Shown here in pieces: positions 53,526 to 62,982 of a DNA stretch of 64,000 nt (position 1 is its first letter; every line of letters begins with the position of its first letter). The DNA comes from Suilimivivens sp964614185 (GTDB lineage Bacteria; Bacillota; Clostridia; Lachnospirales; Lachnospiraceae). Made by a program: the position numbers and the translations under genes. The notes below the pieces were generated by a model that was not told where the DNA came from, searched no databases, and worked only from the letters and a program-made list of their open reading frames with translations. Location: positions 77,144 to 141,143 of the forward strand of contig CAZTKJ010000001.1 of NCBI GenBank assembly GCA_964614185.1, written 5' to 3'.

Positions 53526-54224
53526 ATGAGCGGCAAGAAACTTGCAATTATTACTGCCAGAGGCGGCAGCAAACGTATTCCTCACAAAAATATAAAAGAA
53601 TTTTGCAAAAAACCCATTATCTGTTATTCCATAGAAGCAGCATTTCAATCAGCTGTTTTTGATGAGATCATGGTTTCCACAGATGACCCGGAAATTGCCG
53701 ATGTTGCAAGGAAGGCAGGGGCCAGCGTTCCTTTCTTCCGTTCTGAGGAAACCTCCGGAGATTATGCTTCTACGGATGATGTCATTATGGAAGTCTTAAA
53801 AGGATATGAAAAAATGGGACTCTTTTTTGATTCTTTCTGCTGCATTTATCCCACTGCTCCTTTTCTAACAGGAAAACGCTTAAAGAACGCCATGGATCTT
53901 CTTGATACGGCAGATTCCGTTATGCCGGTAGTTCCTTTTTCCTATCCCCCGCAAAGAGGACTGATCATTAATGACCATGGTTTTGTAGAAAGGCAGTTCC
54001 CTGAGTACGCCACAGCCAGAAGTCAGGATCTTCCCGGAATCTATCATGACTGCGGGCAGTTTTATGCCTGCCGTACCTTAGCCTTTATGAAAGCGGGAAC
54101 TACTGACGTAGAAAAGCTGGTTCCCCTTATCCTTTCGGAGATGGAAGTTCAGGACATTGATACACCGGAAGATTGGGAAATTGCAGAAATCAAATACAGG
54201 AGGCTTTTGGAACATGAATCATAA
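53526..54224 (+). CDS. pseF: Pseudaminic acid cytidylyltransferase
   Basis: A 232-residue CMP-nonulosonate synthetase. ITARGGSKRIPHKNIKEF (8-25) is the nucleotide-binding loop; PIICYSIEAA, STDDPEIADVA, and YPTAPF follow; YHDCGQFYACR near the end is the PseF form of the substrate site. It activates pseudaminic acid with CTP to CMP-Pse. GDYASTDDV is also typical of PseF. It is the first gene of the plus-strand operon, and its stop overlaps the decarboxylase start by 11 bases. NeuA or a legionaminic-acid synthetase is the less likely alternative. Confidence 0.88.
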   Translation: MSGKKLAIITARGGSKRIPHKNIKEFCKKPIICYSIEAAFQSAVFDEIMVSTDDPEIADVARKAGASVPFFRSEETSGDYASTDDVIMEVLKGYEKMGLFFDSFCCIYPTAPFLTGKRLKNAMDLLDTADSVMPVVPFSYPPQRGLIINDHGFVERQFPEYATARSQDLPGIYHDCGQFYACRTLAFMKAGTTDVEKLVPLILSEMEVQDIDTPEDWEIAEIKYRRLLEHES

Positions 54225-55416
54225 CACCCACGCAGCTCCTTTTTACCGTATTAAAGAATCTGATTTATTATATGACATTAATTTACTTAAAAGCGCCCTT
54301 TCCGAAAATTGGGGGAATTTTATTATGGGATATTCCGTTAAGACCAATTCCCTGCCCTGGCTCTTAAACTACTTAAAAGAGCATGATTTCTATGCAGAGA
54401 TTGTTTCCGATACAGAATATGACCTGGCACACCGCCTTGGTTTTTCCGGAAAGCATATGATATATAACGGTCCCATCAAGAACAAAAAAGTCTTTGAGAC
54501 CATCCTGGTTTCAGGCGGATATGTTAATCTGGACTCTACCTACGAACTTGACTGGATGGAGGAACTCAGCATCCTGTATCCCGATACTGTTTTCCATGTA
54601 GGAGTCAGGGTCAATTGTGACATCGCTGCCATGTGTCCTGATGAAGAGCTGGCAGAAGAATCCGGCGGACGTTTCGGATATTGTTATGAAAACGGCGTCC
54701 TTAAGACTGCCATTGAGAGACTGAATGCTCTTCCCAATGTAAAGGTGCGGGGTCTTCATCTCCATTCTTCCACCCAATCCAGAACCGTACAGGTCTACGG
54801 AGCGTTGGCAGGCATGGCTGTGAAAATAGCCAGGGAATACCAGTTATCCCTGGATTATATTGATATGGGCGGAGGGTACTTTGGCGGACGTTCAGATAAG
54901 CCGGACTATCGCGATTATTTTAAGGAAATCTGCAGTGTGCTTTCTGAATATTTTGATAAGGATCAGACAACTCTCATTGCCGAACCTGGTGTTTCCCTGA
55001 TTTCCAGGGCCACTACCTTTGAAACGGAAGTGCTGGACGTTAAAGACATCCGGGGGCGCAAGTTTGTTGTTACCAACGGAAGCCGCGTAAACTTAAACCC
55101 TCTTGTTACCAGACATGTATATCCTCATCACATTATTTATTGTGGTGACACAAATGTCAGAAACACAGAGGATTCCCAATGGGTCTGCGGTTCTACCTGT
55201 ATGGAATATGATCGTCTCTTTGAAATCAAATCCGATATTGCCCTTCTTCCCGGGGATAAAATTATTTATGATACTGCAGGAGGCTATACCATGTGCTTAA
55301 GTCCCCTGTTTATCCACTATTTCCCGGCAGTCATTATAGAAAAAACAGACGGCCAGCTGTTTGTGGCAAGAGAAGCCTGGAGTAACGAAGAATATTTGCG
55401 GAAAAATTACTGGTAA
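54214..55416 (+). CDS. PLP-dependent group IV decarboxylase within the pse operon
   Basis: A 400-residue fold-type III (alanine-racemase-like) decarboxylase related to diaminopimelate and ornithine decarboxylases. Lys43 in GYSVKTN binds PLP; HLHSSTQ and DMGGGYFGG (His and Gly loop) hold the phosphate; EPGVSL lies in the second strand; CGSTCMEYD supplies the C-terminal catalytic Cys/Asp site. AGGAGG lies about 11 bases before the ATG, which overlaps the pseF stop. Such an enzyme is not one of the six known Pse steps. It might provide or remove an amino-acid-derived group on the sugar, or make a polyamine; the substrate is unknown. Confidence 0.84.
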   Translation: MNHNTHAAPFYRIKESDLLYDINLLKSALSENWGNFIMGYSVKTNSLPWLLNYLKEHDFYAEIVSDTEYDLAHRLGFSGKHMIYNGPIKNKKVFETILVSGGYVNLDSTYELDWMEELSILYPDTVFHVGVRVNCDIAAMCPDEELAEESGGRFGYCYENGVLKTAIERLNALPNVKVRGLHLHSSTQSRTVQVYGALAGMAVKIAREYQLSLDYIDMGGGYFGGRSDKPDYRDYFKEICSVLSEYFDKDQTTLIAEPGVSLISRATTFETEVLDVKDIRGRKFVVTNGSRVNLNPLVTRHVYPHHIIYCGDTNVRNTEDSQWVCGSTCMEYDRLFEIKSDIALLPGDKIIYDTAGGYTMCLSPLFIHYFPAVIIEKTDGQLFVAREAWSNEEYLRKNYW

Positions 55417-55454
55417 AGTAATTACTCATCTTAACCAGAAAGGATCAGTATTTT

Positions 55455-56507
55455 ATGAATAAAACCTTTAAAATCGGCAAGAAAACAGTGGGTATTGATG
55501 CTCCTGCATTTATTGTGGCAGAAATGTCTGCCAATCATAATCAGGACTATCATCGGGCTCTGGAAATCATACATGCTGCCAAGGAAGCCGGAGCAGATGC
55601 TATAAAGCTGCAGACTTATACTGCTGGCAGCATCACTCTTGACTGTGAAGATGAATGCTTTCAGATCAATGAAGGTACTATCTGGGACGGAACTACCCTT
55701 TACAAACTGTATCAGGAAGCTTATACCCCTTGGGAGTGGCAGCCCCGTCTCAAAGAAGAAGCCGAAAAAATCGGCCTGGAATGCTTTTCCTCTCCTTTTG
55801 ACTTTACCTCTGTGGATTTTTTGGAAGATATGAATGTTCCTGCCTATAAAATTGCTTCTTATGAGATCAATGATATTCCCCTGATCCGTAAAATAGCAAA
55901 GCTGCACAAACCCATGATCTTCGCTACCGGCATTGCTTATCCCGAAGATATTGAAAGAGCTCTTCTTGTCTGCAAAGAAGAAGGAAATGAAGATGTCATG
56001 CTTCTCAAATGCGTCTCTTCTTACCCTACTCCTTATGAAGCAGTGAACTTAAGGGTCATCCCCTCTTTAGCCAGGACTTATGACTGTCTTACAGGTATTT
56101 CCGACCATACCATGGGAACCATCGTTTCTGCAGGAGCCATTCCTTTAGGAGCTAAAATGGTAGAAAAGCATCTTACTCTCCGACGCAGTGACAAAGGCCC
56201 TGACAGCGCTTTTTCCATGGAGCCTTCTGAGTTTAAACAAATGGTGGAGGAAATCCGCATTTTGGAAAAAGCTCTGGGAAGTTCTGAATATGTTCTTACA
56301 GATACACAGAAAATAGAACATCAGGGTTCCCGCTCCTTGTTTGTCGTTAAGGATATTGAACAGGGAGAATTACTTACCCCTGAAAATATACGTTCTATCC
56401 GTCCCGGCAACGGACTTCACACAATGTATTATGAAGAGGTCCTTGGAAAACGGGCGGTACGCCATTTGAAGAAAGGAACGCCTCTTGCATGGGAACTGAT
56501 AGAATAA
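55455..56507 (+). CDS. pseI: Pseudaminic acid synthase
   Basis: A 350-residue NeuB-family synthase: AFIVAEMSANHNQD (18-31), GADAIKLQTYTAG, FSSPFDFTSVDFLE, and a TGISDHTMG loop, then a C-terminal antifreeze-like SAF domain from about 285 (RSLFVVKDIEQGE to the end). It condenses PEP with 2,4-diacetamido-2,4,6-trideoxy-L-altrose to give pseudaminic acid. The AEMSANHN signature favours PseI over NeuB/LegI. AAAGGA lies about ten bases before the ATG. The pseG start overlaps its last 19 bases. Confidence 0.9.
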   Translation: MNKTFKIGKKTVGIDAPAFIVAEMSANHNQDYHRALEIIHAAKEAGADAIKLQTYTAGSITLDCEDECFQINEGTIWDGTTLYKLYQEAYTPWEWQPRLKEEAEKIGLECFSSPFDFTSVDFLEDMNVPAYKIASYEINDIPLIRKIAKLHKPMIFATGIAYPEDIERALLVCKEEGNEDVMLLKCVSSYPTPYEAVNLRVIPSLARTYDCLTGISDHTMGTIVSAGAIPLGAKMVEKHLTLRRSDKGPDSAFSMEPSEFKQMVEEIRILEKALGSSEYVLTDTQKIEHQGSRSLFVVKDIEQGELLTPENIRSIRPGNGLHTMYYEEVLGKRAVRHLKKGTPLAWELIE

Positions 56508-57583
56508 TTTATATCAGAACAGATGGAAACCGCAATCTTGCAGCCGGACATCTTGTAAGGTGCTTATCTATTGCAGATGCATGTTATGACCTTGGTATGG
56601 AAGTTCATTTTCTTGTTTCCGATGAAGAAAGCCGTTCTCTTTTACTGACCTTTCTTGCAAATGTTCCGTTAAAGCCTGCCATACAGATTCTGAAAACAGC
56701 GGTTTATAATGATTTGGAAAAAGAGCTGCCTGAAATAATCTCTCTCCTTTCAGATCATGACACTAGTGTCGCTAATGACAGACCCATTCTGCTGCTGGAT
56801 TCTTATTATATAACGGAAAAATACTTAAATACTGTAGGAAACTTTGCAAAAACAGCTTATATTGACGATCTTCAGTTATTTGATTATCCCGTAGATCTCT
56901 TAATTAATTATGATATTGCACCGGATTCCTTACTCCCTTGCCATCCCAAGGCTGAAAAAGTGCTGCTTGGCGTTTCCTATACCCCTTTGCGGCGCCAGTT
57001 TGCAGATACTGATTATATTTTCCGGGAACAGGTTTCCCACATACTGGTAACTACCGGCGGCAGTGATCCTTACCATTTTTGTCTGAAGCTGACAGAATTT
57101 CTTATAGAGCAGATGCCGCAATTATTACCAAAGTCTGTCTGCTGCGATGCTATGCATTTGGAAATTGTTATAGGCAGGCTGAATACCGATAAGGATGCTC
57201 TTTCAAATATGGCAGAGCATTTTCCCTTTATCGTCCTGCATGAAAATGTATCGGATATGGCCTCTCTTATGAAGGACTGTGACCTGGCCGTTTCTGCTGC
57301 CGGCACTACCTTATATGAATTATGCGCCGTGGGTGTTCCCACTGTGAGTTTTACCATGGCGGATAATCAGCTGACTGCCGCAAAGGCTTTCTCTGATGCA
57401 GGTATGATTCCCTGTGCCGGAGATATCCGCACTTCCTATACTGAGGTTCTCCATAATGTTACTGATTTTATTACTGACATGGGTGAAAATATGGATAAAA
57501 GGAAATCTGCCCATGAATGCATGAACAGATTTGTTGATGGAAAAGGTTCCGTGCGGATCGCAAAGGAACTGTCCGTATTATAA
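56489..57583 (+). CDS. pseG: UDP-2,4-diacetamido-2,4,6-trideoxy-L-altropyranose hydrolase
   Basis: A 364-residue GT-B-like hydrolase. RTDGNRNLAAGHLVRCLSIA (with His21) is the N-terminal catalytic loop of PseG; LVTTGGSDPYHF (about 186-197) and SAAGTTLYELCAVGVPTV are the UDP-binding half. It removes UDP from the altrose sugar before PseI. The product of the last gene here needs PseB, PseC and PseH to be made, and none of those is recognisable in this window. A hairpin terminator follows 17 bases after its stop. Confidence 0.88.
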   Translation: MGTDRIIYIRTDGNRNLAAGHLVRCLSIADACYDLGMEVHFLVSDEESRSLLLTFLANVPLKPAIQILKTAVYNDLEKELPEIISLLSDHDTSVANDRPILLLDSYYITEKYLNTVGNFAKTAYIDDLQLFDYPVDLLINYDIAPDSLLPCHPKAEKVLLGVSYTPLRRQFADTDYIFREQVSHILVTTGGSDPYHFCLKLTEFLIEQMPQLLPKSVCCDAMHLEIVIGRLNTDKDALSNMAEHFPFIVLHENVSDMASLMKDCDLAVSAAGTTLYELCAVGVPTVSFTMADNQLTAAKAFSDAGMIPCAGDIRTSYTEVLHNVTDFITDMGENMDKRKSAHECMNRFVDGKGSVRIAKELSVL

Positions 57584-57599
57584 TCATCAGATTTTCTGC

Positions 57600-57638
57600 A
57601 AAGGTCTGCTCCTTAAAAGAACAGACCTTTTATTTTTT
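57600..57638 (+). terminator. Rho-independent terminator of the pse operon
   Basis: A 9-base-pair stem AAAGGTCTG (57600-57608) with CAGACCTTT (57622-57630) and a 13-base loop, followed by TATTTTTT. It ends transcription of the plus-strand operon. It also covers the last codons and the stop of the minus-strand ATP-grasp gene. Confidence 0.85.
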
Positions 57639-58818
57639 CTGCCTGAAGGAGCATTCCTTCCTGATCTGCTCCTTCCAGTATAAAATATCCTCGTCCCATA
57701 ATGGAATGACCATCCAAAACAGGTTCTAAAACTTCACCCTCCCGGATATGGCATTCCCATCTGTTTAAGGAAATTCCTTCCGCCGTATCCTTAAGATTCT
57801 GCCTTATGCATCCTTCCTCCGGCACCTGTTTCACTTTTCCTTCCAGATCAAAATAATGAATCATCATGGATTTTGTTTCCCGAGGCCGGAAGCTATAGTC
57901 CTTACCCATTCTGTATTTGATATATTCTTCCGCCATATCCACCCCTGTGCACAAAGGAGTAAATAAATTGTGAAGATTATGACCGGAAGGCCTTGCAGAA
58001 AGCTCAATGACAAAAAGGCCTTTTTCTCCTTTGATAATATCTGCATGGAAAAGACATTCCTTAAGTTCCAGACATGCTGCAATGTTTTTCACATATTCCT
58101 GTATCTGTCCGTAAACGGGGTCATTTGGCAGAACAGAAAAATATGCTACCGCCTGTCGTACCGGCAAAGGTGTGTTTTCCTTTTTTCTAAGCAGTATCAT
58201 CTGAAATTCATTGCCTGCTACTACGCCGTCTACTCCGTATTCTGCTCCCGGCACACATTCCTCCAACACACAGGATTCTTCTCCCATTTCCAACAATGCA
58301 CCTTTCAGTTCTTCCATATTTTCCACCATATGGATGCCTCTGCTGCCGGATCCGAATCTTGGCTTTAAGATTGCCGGAAATGATAGCGGAAGGCTTTCTT
58401 CTCCAGCTCTTTTAAGGATTTCATCTCCCCATAGCTCATCCTGCTTCTTTCCTACTCCATAACAGCAGCATTCCCGCAGATTCTCTGCCTGCAGCTTTTG
58501 GTGGAACCGGAGTTTATCAGTGCACAAAGCCGCCGTCTGCCTGCTGATCCCCGGAAGTTTAAGAGCATCATTCACTGCTCCTACCGTTGTTAAATACCGT
58601 CCTATGGGCACTGTTAACAAAAAATCCGGCTGCTCTCCTTCTGCTGCCAAAACAGCTTCCTTTTCATCTGAAATATCTACTACCAAAGCTTTGTCTGATG
58701 CCTCTAATCCTGCTGCTTTGGGATTTCCATCAAGGGCAGTGACAATAAGACCATGTTCATGTGCTTTTTCAATTGTATGAAGTGCCTCCTTGCTGGCACC
58801 TATAATAACTGCTTTCAT
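57613..58818 (-). CDS. ATP-grasp domain protein
   Basis: A 401-residue ATP-grasp enzyme: an N-terminal Rossmann domain (MKAVIIGASKEALHTIEKA), lobes with FPAILKPRFGSGSRGIHMV (nucleotide-binding Lys), VLEECVPGAEYGVDGVV, and VIELSARPSGHNLHN (metal-binding Glu and Asn), and a C-terminal domain of about 90 residues. It should ligate a carboxylate to an amine or other nucleophile with ATP; the substrate is not readable. Its ATG overlaps the stop of polyphosphate:AMP phosphotransferase as ATGA, so the two are translated together. It may be the last gene of that operon rather than part of the glycan locus. Confidence 0.83.
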   Translation of the reverse strand: MKAVIIGASKEALHTIEKAHEHGLIVTALDGNPKAAGLEASDKALVVDISDEKEAVLAAEGEQPDFLLTVPIGRYLTTVGAVNDALKLPGISRQTAALCTDKLRFHQKLQAENLRECCCYGVGKKQDELWGDEILKRAGEESLPLSFPAILKPRFGSGSRGIHMVENMEELKGALLEMGEESCVLEECVPGAEYGVDGVVAGNEFQMILLRKKENTPLPVRQAVAYFSVLPNDPVYGQIQEYVKNIAACLELKECLFHADIIKGEKGLFVIELSARPSGHNLHNLFTPLCTGVDMAEEYIKYRMGKDYSFRPRETKSMMIHYFDLEGKVKQVPEEGCIRQNLKDTAEGISLNRWECHIREGEVLEPVLDGHSIMGRGYFILEGADQEGMLLQAEKIKGLFF

Positions 58819-60290
58819 TTATTCCCTAATACCTTCTGTAATTCTTCTATTACAATTTTCAGTGCCTTAAGCCGCGCATATTTCTTATCTACAGATTCCA
58901 GAATATGCCATGGCGCATAAGATGTGCTGGTCTTCTGAATCATCTCATTGACTGCTGTTTCATAATCATCCCATTTTTCACGGTTACGCCAGTCCTCATC
59001 TGTTATTTTCCATTGCTTTCCGGGTGTGTTCTGGCGGTCATTAAATCTTGCCAGCTGGGTATCCTTATCAATCTGTACCCAGAATTTTATAATGACAGCG
59101 CCCCAGTCATGGAGTTCTTTTTCAAACTCATTGATTTCATTATAGGCTCTTTTCCAGTCATTCTCACTGCAGAACCCTTCAAGCCTTTCTACCATAACGC
59201 GGCCATACCAGCTTCTGTCAAAAATAGCAATATGTCCTGTTTTAGGCAGTCTGGTCCAAAAACGCCACAGATAATGTCTTGCCTTTTCATGGGGTTCCGG
59301 ACTTGCAATAGGATGAACCTCAAATCCTCTGGGATCAAGGGCCTGGGTAATACGTTTAATATTACCTCCTTTTCCGGCTGCATCCCACCCTTCATAAGCA
59401 ATCACAACAGGAACTTTTTTTCTATACAAACGGTTATGAAGATCACGGAGCTGATCCTGAAGCTTACTTAATTCTTCCTTATACTCTTTGTCTTCTACCC
59501 CTTGGTCTAATGCTATCTCTGCAAGCTTTGGCATCTTTGCAAGAGGAAATACATTCTGCAAAAGAGGAACTGCAAGACTTTGATTCTGAAGAGCAATTTC
59601 AATTCCCTGAGTCAGTATATCCAACGCCTGAAGTTCTGCCCACTTTTTGGATTTGGCATCAATCACATACCAGGGAGCAGAAGACGCATTGGTGTCTTCC
59701 AGATACCGGTCAAATACTTCCATGCATTTGTCATAATGCTTATTCTGCCATTTATCATGTTCACTGACTCTCCAGCGGGTATCAATATCCTTTTCCAGCA
59801 TGTCAATCCGCTTTTGCTGTTCCTTCTTTCCAATGTGGCAGAACAGTTTAATCACCAGATATCCGTTGTCTGTCAGCTGTCGCTCAAATCTTTTAATACT
59901 GTCTATCCTCTGTTCATAAGTCTTCTGGTTCATATTGCCATGCAATCGCTTTCCTGTCACTTCGTCCATCCATCCGGAATCAAGAAACATAAACTTTCCT
60001 GCTTCCGGTATTCTGGAAAAGTAACGGCATAAAAAGGGCTTCCTGCTCTCTTCTTCATCCGGCATATCCATTGTTGCCACTTTAAAAAATCTGGGGTCTA
60101 TGTTCTGAATAATCTGTCCGATCAGGCTGCCTTTCCCGGCTGTGCCCCAGCCTTCCGTCAACACCAATACCGGTATCTTGTGTTCCGTTAACAGCATCTG
60201 CTGACTGGCAAGCTTTTCTCTTGCTGCTTTTAACCGCATTTTCAATTCATCTTCTTCCGGTCTTTCCGGAAAATGTATATTATATAACAT
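58815..60290 (-). CDS. pap: Polyphosphate:AMP phosphotransferase (double-domain PPK2)
   Basis: A 491-residue protein with two PPK2-type domains. The first has a P-loop-like TEGWGTAGKGS (45-55); the second has YEGWDAAGKGGN (299-310) and FDRSWYGR (357-364). In the first domain the FDRSW site is FLDSGWM, so that half is likely regulatory or inactive, as in other Pap proteins. It phosphorylates AMP to ADP with polyphosphate as donor. AGGGGG lies upstream of the ATG and a promoter at 60331-60358. It sits beside glycogen phosphorylase, linking energy stores. Confidence 0.9.
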   Translation of the reverse strand: MLYNIHFPERPEEDELKMRLKAAREKLASQQMLLTEHKIPVLVLTEGWGTAGKGSLIGQIIQNIDPRFFKVATMDMPDEEESRKPFLCRYFSRIPEAGKFMFLDSGWMDEVTGKRLHGNMNQKTYEQRIDSIKRFERQLTDNGYLVIKLFCHIGKKEQQKRIDMLEKDIDTRWRVSEHDKWQNKHYDKCMEVFDRYLEDTNASSAPWYVIDAKSKKWAELQALDILTQGIEIALQNQSLAVPLLQNVFPLAKMPKLAEIALDQGVEDKEYKEELSKLQDQLRDLHNRLYRKKVPVVIAYEGWDAAGKGGNIKRITQALDPRGFEVHPIASPEPHEKARHYLWRFWTRLPKTGHIAIFDRSWYGRVMVERLEGFCSENDWKRAYNEINEFEKELHDWGAVIIKFWVQIDKDTQLARFNDRQNTPGKQWKITDEDWRNREKWDDYETAVNEMIQKTSTSYAPWHILESVDKKYARLKALKIVIEELQKVLGNK

Positions 60291-60330
60291 TCCACATGCC
60301 CCCTTTTCTATATCTTATACTTTTAAATAT

Positions 60331-60358
60331 AGTATACCGCTTTCTGTTGAAAATACAA
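60331..60358 (-). promoter_or_regulatory. Sigma-A type promoter for pap
   Basis: Minus strand: TTGTAT (complement of 60353-60358), a 16-base spacer, TATACT (complement of 60331-60336), just downstream of the glgP terminator. It supports a separate pap-ATP-grasp transcription unit. Confidence 0.6.
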
Positions 60359-60377
60359 AGTAGCATTTTCCCGTTAT

Positions 60378-60412
60378 AAAAAAAAAGCGCGGCATGGTTT
60401 TCACCATGCCGC
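60378..60412 (-). terminator. Rho-independent terminator of glgP
   Basis: Perfect 10-base-pair stem: GCGGCATGGT (60389-60398) and ACCATGCCGC (60403-60412) with a four-base loop. On the minus strand it is followed by GC and nine T (complement of 60378-60386). It lies 22 bases past the glycogen phosphorylase stop. Confidence 0.92.
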
Positions 60413-60434
60413 CTGATATTTCCTGTCTTATCTG

Positions 60435-62921
60435 TTATTTTGTCTTTTTAGGTAATACTACCTTATCCAGATGCCAAATCTCGTCTACGTATTCCTGAAT
60501 CGTTCTGTCTGAAGTAAACTTACCGCAGCATGCCACGTTCAGAATAGCACTTCTTGCCCATTTCTTTTCATCACGATAAGCAGCTTCCACCTTCTTATGT
60601 GCTTCTGCATATGCCTTGAAGTCCTTTAAGATGAAATAAGTATCTGCCTTGGAAGTGCTGATAGTATTTAACAGCGAATTATACAGTGTCCGGAATCTGT
60701 CAGGATCATTAGGAGCAAATGTGCCGTTGATCAGCTGCATCAGTACTCTCCTGACATCAGGATCATTATTGAAGATTTCTGTAGGATGGTATCCGCCAAA
60801 GTTCTCATAATTAATAACTTCGTCTGAGGAAAGGCCGAAGATAAACGCATTTTCCGCGCCAACCTCTTCTACGATCTCAACGTTAGCGCCATCCATGGTT
60901 CCTATAGTAAGTGCGCCGTTTAACATAAATTTCATGTTACCTGTTCCTGATGCCTCTTTACTTGCAGTAGAAATCTGTTCGGAAACATCTGCTGCGGCAA
61001 AGATCATCTCTGCATTGGAAACTCTGTAATTTTCAATAAATACAACCTTGATCTTATTATTAATGGCAGGATCATTATTAACCACATCTGCTACGGAGTT
61101 GATCAGTTTAATGGTCATCTTTGCATTATAATAACCTGCTGCAGCTTTAGCGCCGAAAATGAAGGTTCTGGGATAGAAGTCCATATCCGGATTTTCTTTT
61201 AAAACATTGTATAAGTGCATAACATGCAGAATATTAAGGAGCTGACGCTTATACTCGTGAAGTCTCTTAACCTGTACGTCAAAGATGGACCGGGGATCTA
61301 CTTCGATTCCATTGTGCTCTAAAATGTACTCAGCCAGCCGCACTTTATTCTGGTACTTGATATTCATGAATTCCTGCTGTGCCTTTTCATCATCTGCATA
61401 GATTTTCAATTTACTGATTCTGGAAAGGTCTGTGATCCATTCATTTCCTATATGTGCCGTAACCCAGTCGGCCAACAACGGATTTCCATGAAGCAGGAAA
61501 CGCCTTTGTGTAATACCGTTGGTCTTATTGTTGAATTTCTCCGGCATCATCTCATAAAAATCTTTCAGTTCCTGATTTTTCAGGATTTCCGTGTGGAGTC
61601 TTGCCACACCGTTTACGGAATAACCGGCAGCAATGGCAAGGTGAGCCATTTTAACCTGCCCGTCATAGATGATAGCCATTTTACGTATCTTTTCCTGATT
61701 GCCGGGATACATTTGCTGTATTCTGATGATAAATCTTCTGTTGATTTCTTCTATGATCTGATAAATTCTGGGAAGCAGTCTTGAGAACAGCTCAATAGGC
61801 CATTTCTCTAATGCTTCTGACATAATTGTATGGTTTGTATATGCACAGGTTTTGGTAGTAACATCCCATGCCTCATCCCATGTCAGATAATATTCATCCA
61901 TCAAAATCCTCATCAGTTCTGCAACTGCTACTGTAGGATGTGTATCATTTAACTGGAATGTAGCTTTTTCATAGAATTTGCGGATATCATCATGCTTGCG
62001 CATATACTTGGCAACTGCCTCCTGCACGGAAGCGGAAATAAAGAAATACTGCTGTTTTAAACGCAGCTCTTTACCTGCATAATGATTATCGTTAGGATAA
62101 AGCACTTCTACTATATTTCTTGCCAGATTTTCCTGCTCAACAGCCTTGTGGTAATCACCTTTATCAAAAGAATCCAGCTGGAAGCATTCTACAGCTTCGG
62201 CATCCCAGATTCTGAGGGTATTTACGATTCCATTGCCATAGCCTACAATGGGAAGGTCATAAGGGATTGCCCTGACACTCTGATATCCTTCCTGTACGAA
62301 ATGATTTCTTCCCTTTTCATCTACACGGACATTTACATAACCGCCAAACTTAACTTCCTTGGCATATTCCGGTCTTCTCAGTTCAAAGGGGTTGCCATCT
62401 ACAAGCCAGTTATCCGGTACTTCTATCTGATAGCCGTCTCTGATTTCCTGCTTAAACATACCGTAACGGTATCTGATACCGCATCCGTATGCCGCGTATC
62501 CCAAAGTAGCAAGGGAATCAAGAAAACATGCTGCCAGTCTTCCAAGACCTCCATTACCAAGGGCCGGATCCGGCTCCTGATCTTCTATGACATTTAAATC
62601 AAGCCCAAGTTCATCTAATGCTTCCTTAACAGGCTTATATGCCTGCAAATTAATAATATTATTTCCAAGAGCACGGCCCATCAAGAATTCCATGGACAGA
62701 TAATAAACCGTCTTCGGATCCTGCTTATCATATTCCTTGTGGCTATTTAACCAGTTATCCACTACCGCATCTTTAATTGCATAAGCAACCGCCTGAAACA
62801 GTTGCTGCGGACTCGCCTCTTCCAGCGTCTTACGGTATAAGGTCTTAACATTATACAGCACGCTTCTCTTAAATAATTCCTTATCAAAGCTCATTGCTGC
62901 GGGTGTAGTCTTCTTTGACAT
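60435..62921 (-). CDS. glgP: Glycogen/starch phosphorylase
   Basis: An 828-residue GT35 phosphorylase. EPDPALGNGGLGRLAACFLDS is the glucose/phosphate site, FKQEIRDGYQIE follows, and EASGTGNMKFMLNGALTIGTMDGANVE carries the PLP Lys at about residue 664. It releases glucose-1-phosphate from glycogen or maltodextrin with phosphate. The start at 62919-62921 follows GGAGGAG by six bases; the frame's earlier codons begin with GTG and lie in the leader. It has a clear promoter and terminator of its own. The N-terminus lacks the vertebrate regulatory segment, as usual for bacterial enzymes. Confidence 0.95.
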   Translation of the reverse strand: MSKKTTPAAMSFDKELFKRSVLYNVKTLYRKTLEEASPQQLFQAVAYAIKDAVVDNWLNSHKEYDKQDPKTVYYLSMEFLMGRALGNNIINLQAYKPVKEALDELGLDLNVIEDQEPDPALGNGGLGRLAACFLDSLATLGYAAYGCGIRYRYGMFKQEIRDGYQIEVPDNWLVDGNPFELRRPEYAKEVKFGGYVNVRVDEKGRNHFVQEGYQSVRAIPYDLPIVGYGNGIVNTLRIWDAEAVECFQLDSFDKGDYHKAVEQENLARNIVEVLYPNDNHYAGKELRLKQQYFFISASVQEAVAKYMRKHDDIRKFYEKATFQLNDTHPTVAVAELMRILMDEYYLTWDEAWDVTTKTCAYTNHTIMSEALEKWPIELFSRLLPRIYQIIEEINRRFIIRIQQMYPGNQEKIRKMAIIYDGQVKMAHLAIAAGYSVNGVARLHTEILKNQELKDFYEMMPEKFNNKTNGITQRRFLLHGNPLLADWVTAHIGNEWITDLSRISKLKIYADDEKAQQEFMNIKYQNKVRLAEYILEHNGIEVDPRSIFDVQVKRLHEYKRQLLNILHVMHLYNVLKENPDMDFYPRTFIFGAKAAAGYYNAKMTIKLINSVADVVNNDPAINNKIKVVFIENYRVSNAEMIFAAADVSEQISTASKEASGTGNMKFMLNGALTIGTMDGANVEIVEEVGAENAFIFGLSSDEVINYENFGGYHPTEIFNNDPDVRRVLMQLINGTFAPNDPDRFRTLYNSLLNTISTSKADTYFILKDFKAYAEAHKKVEAAYRDEKKWARSAILNVACCGKFTSDRTIQEYVDEIWHLDKVVLPKKTK

Positions 62922-62982
62922 ATTTTTCTCCTCCACTTATTATGTATACCATTCTTCTTTGCTTTTAAACACACTATAAAGC

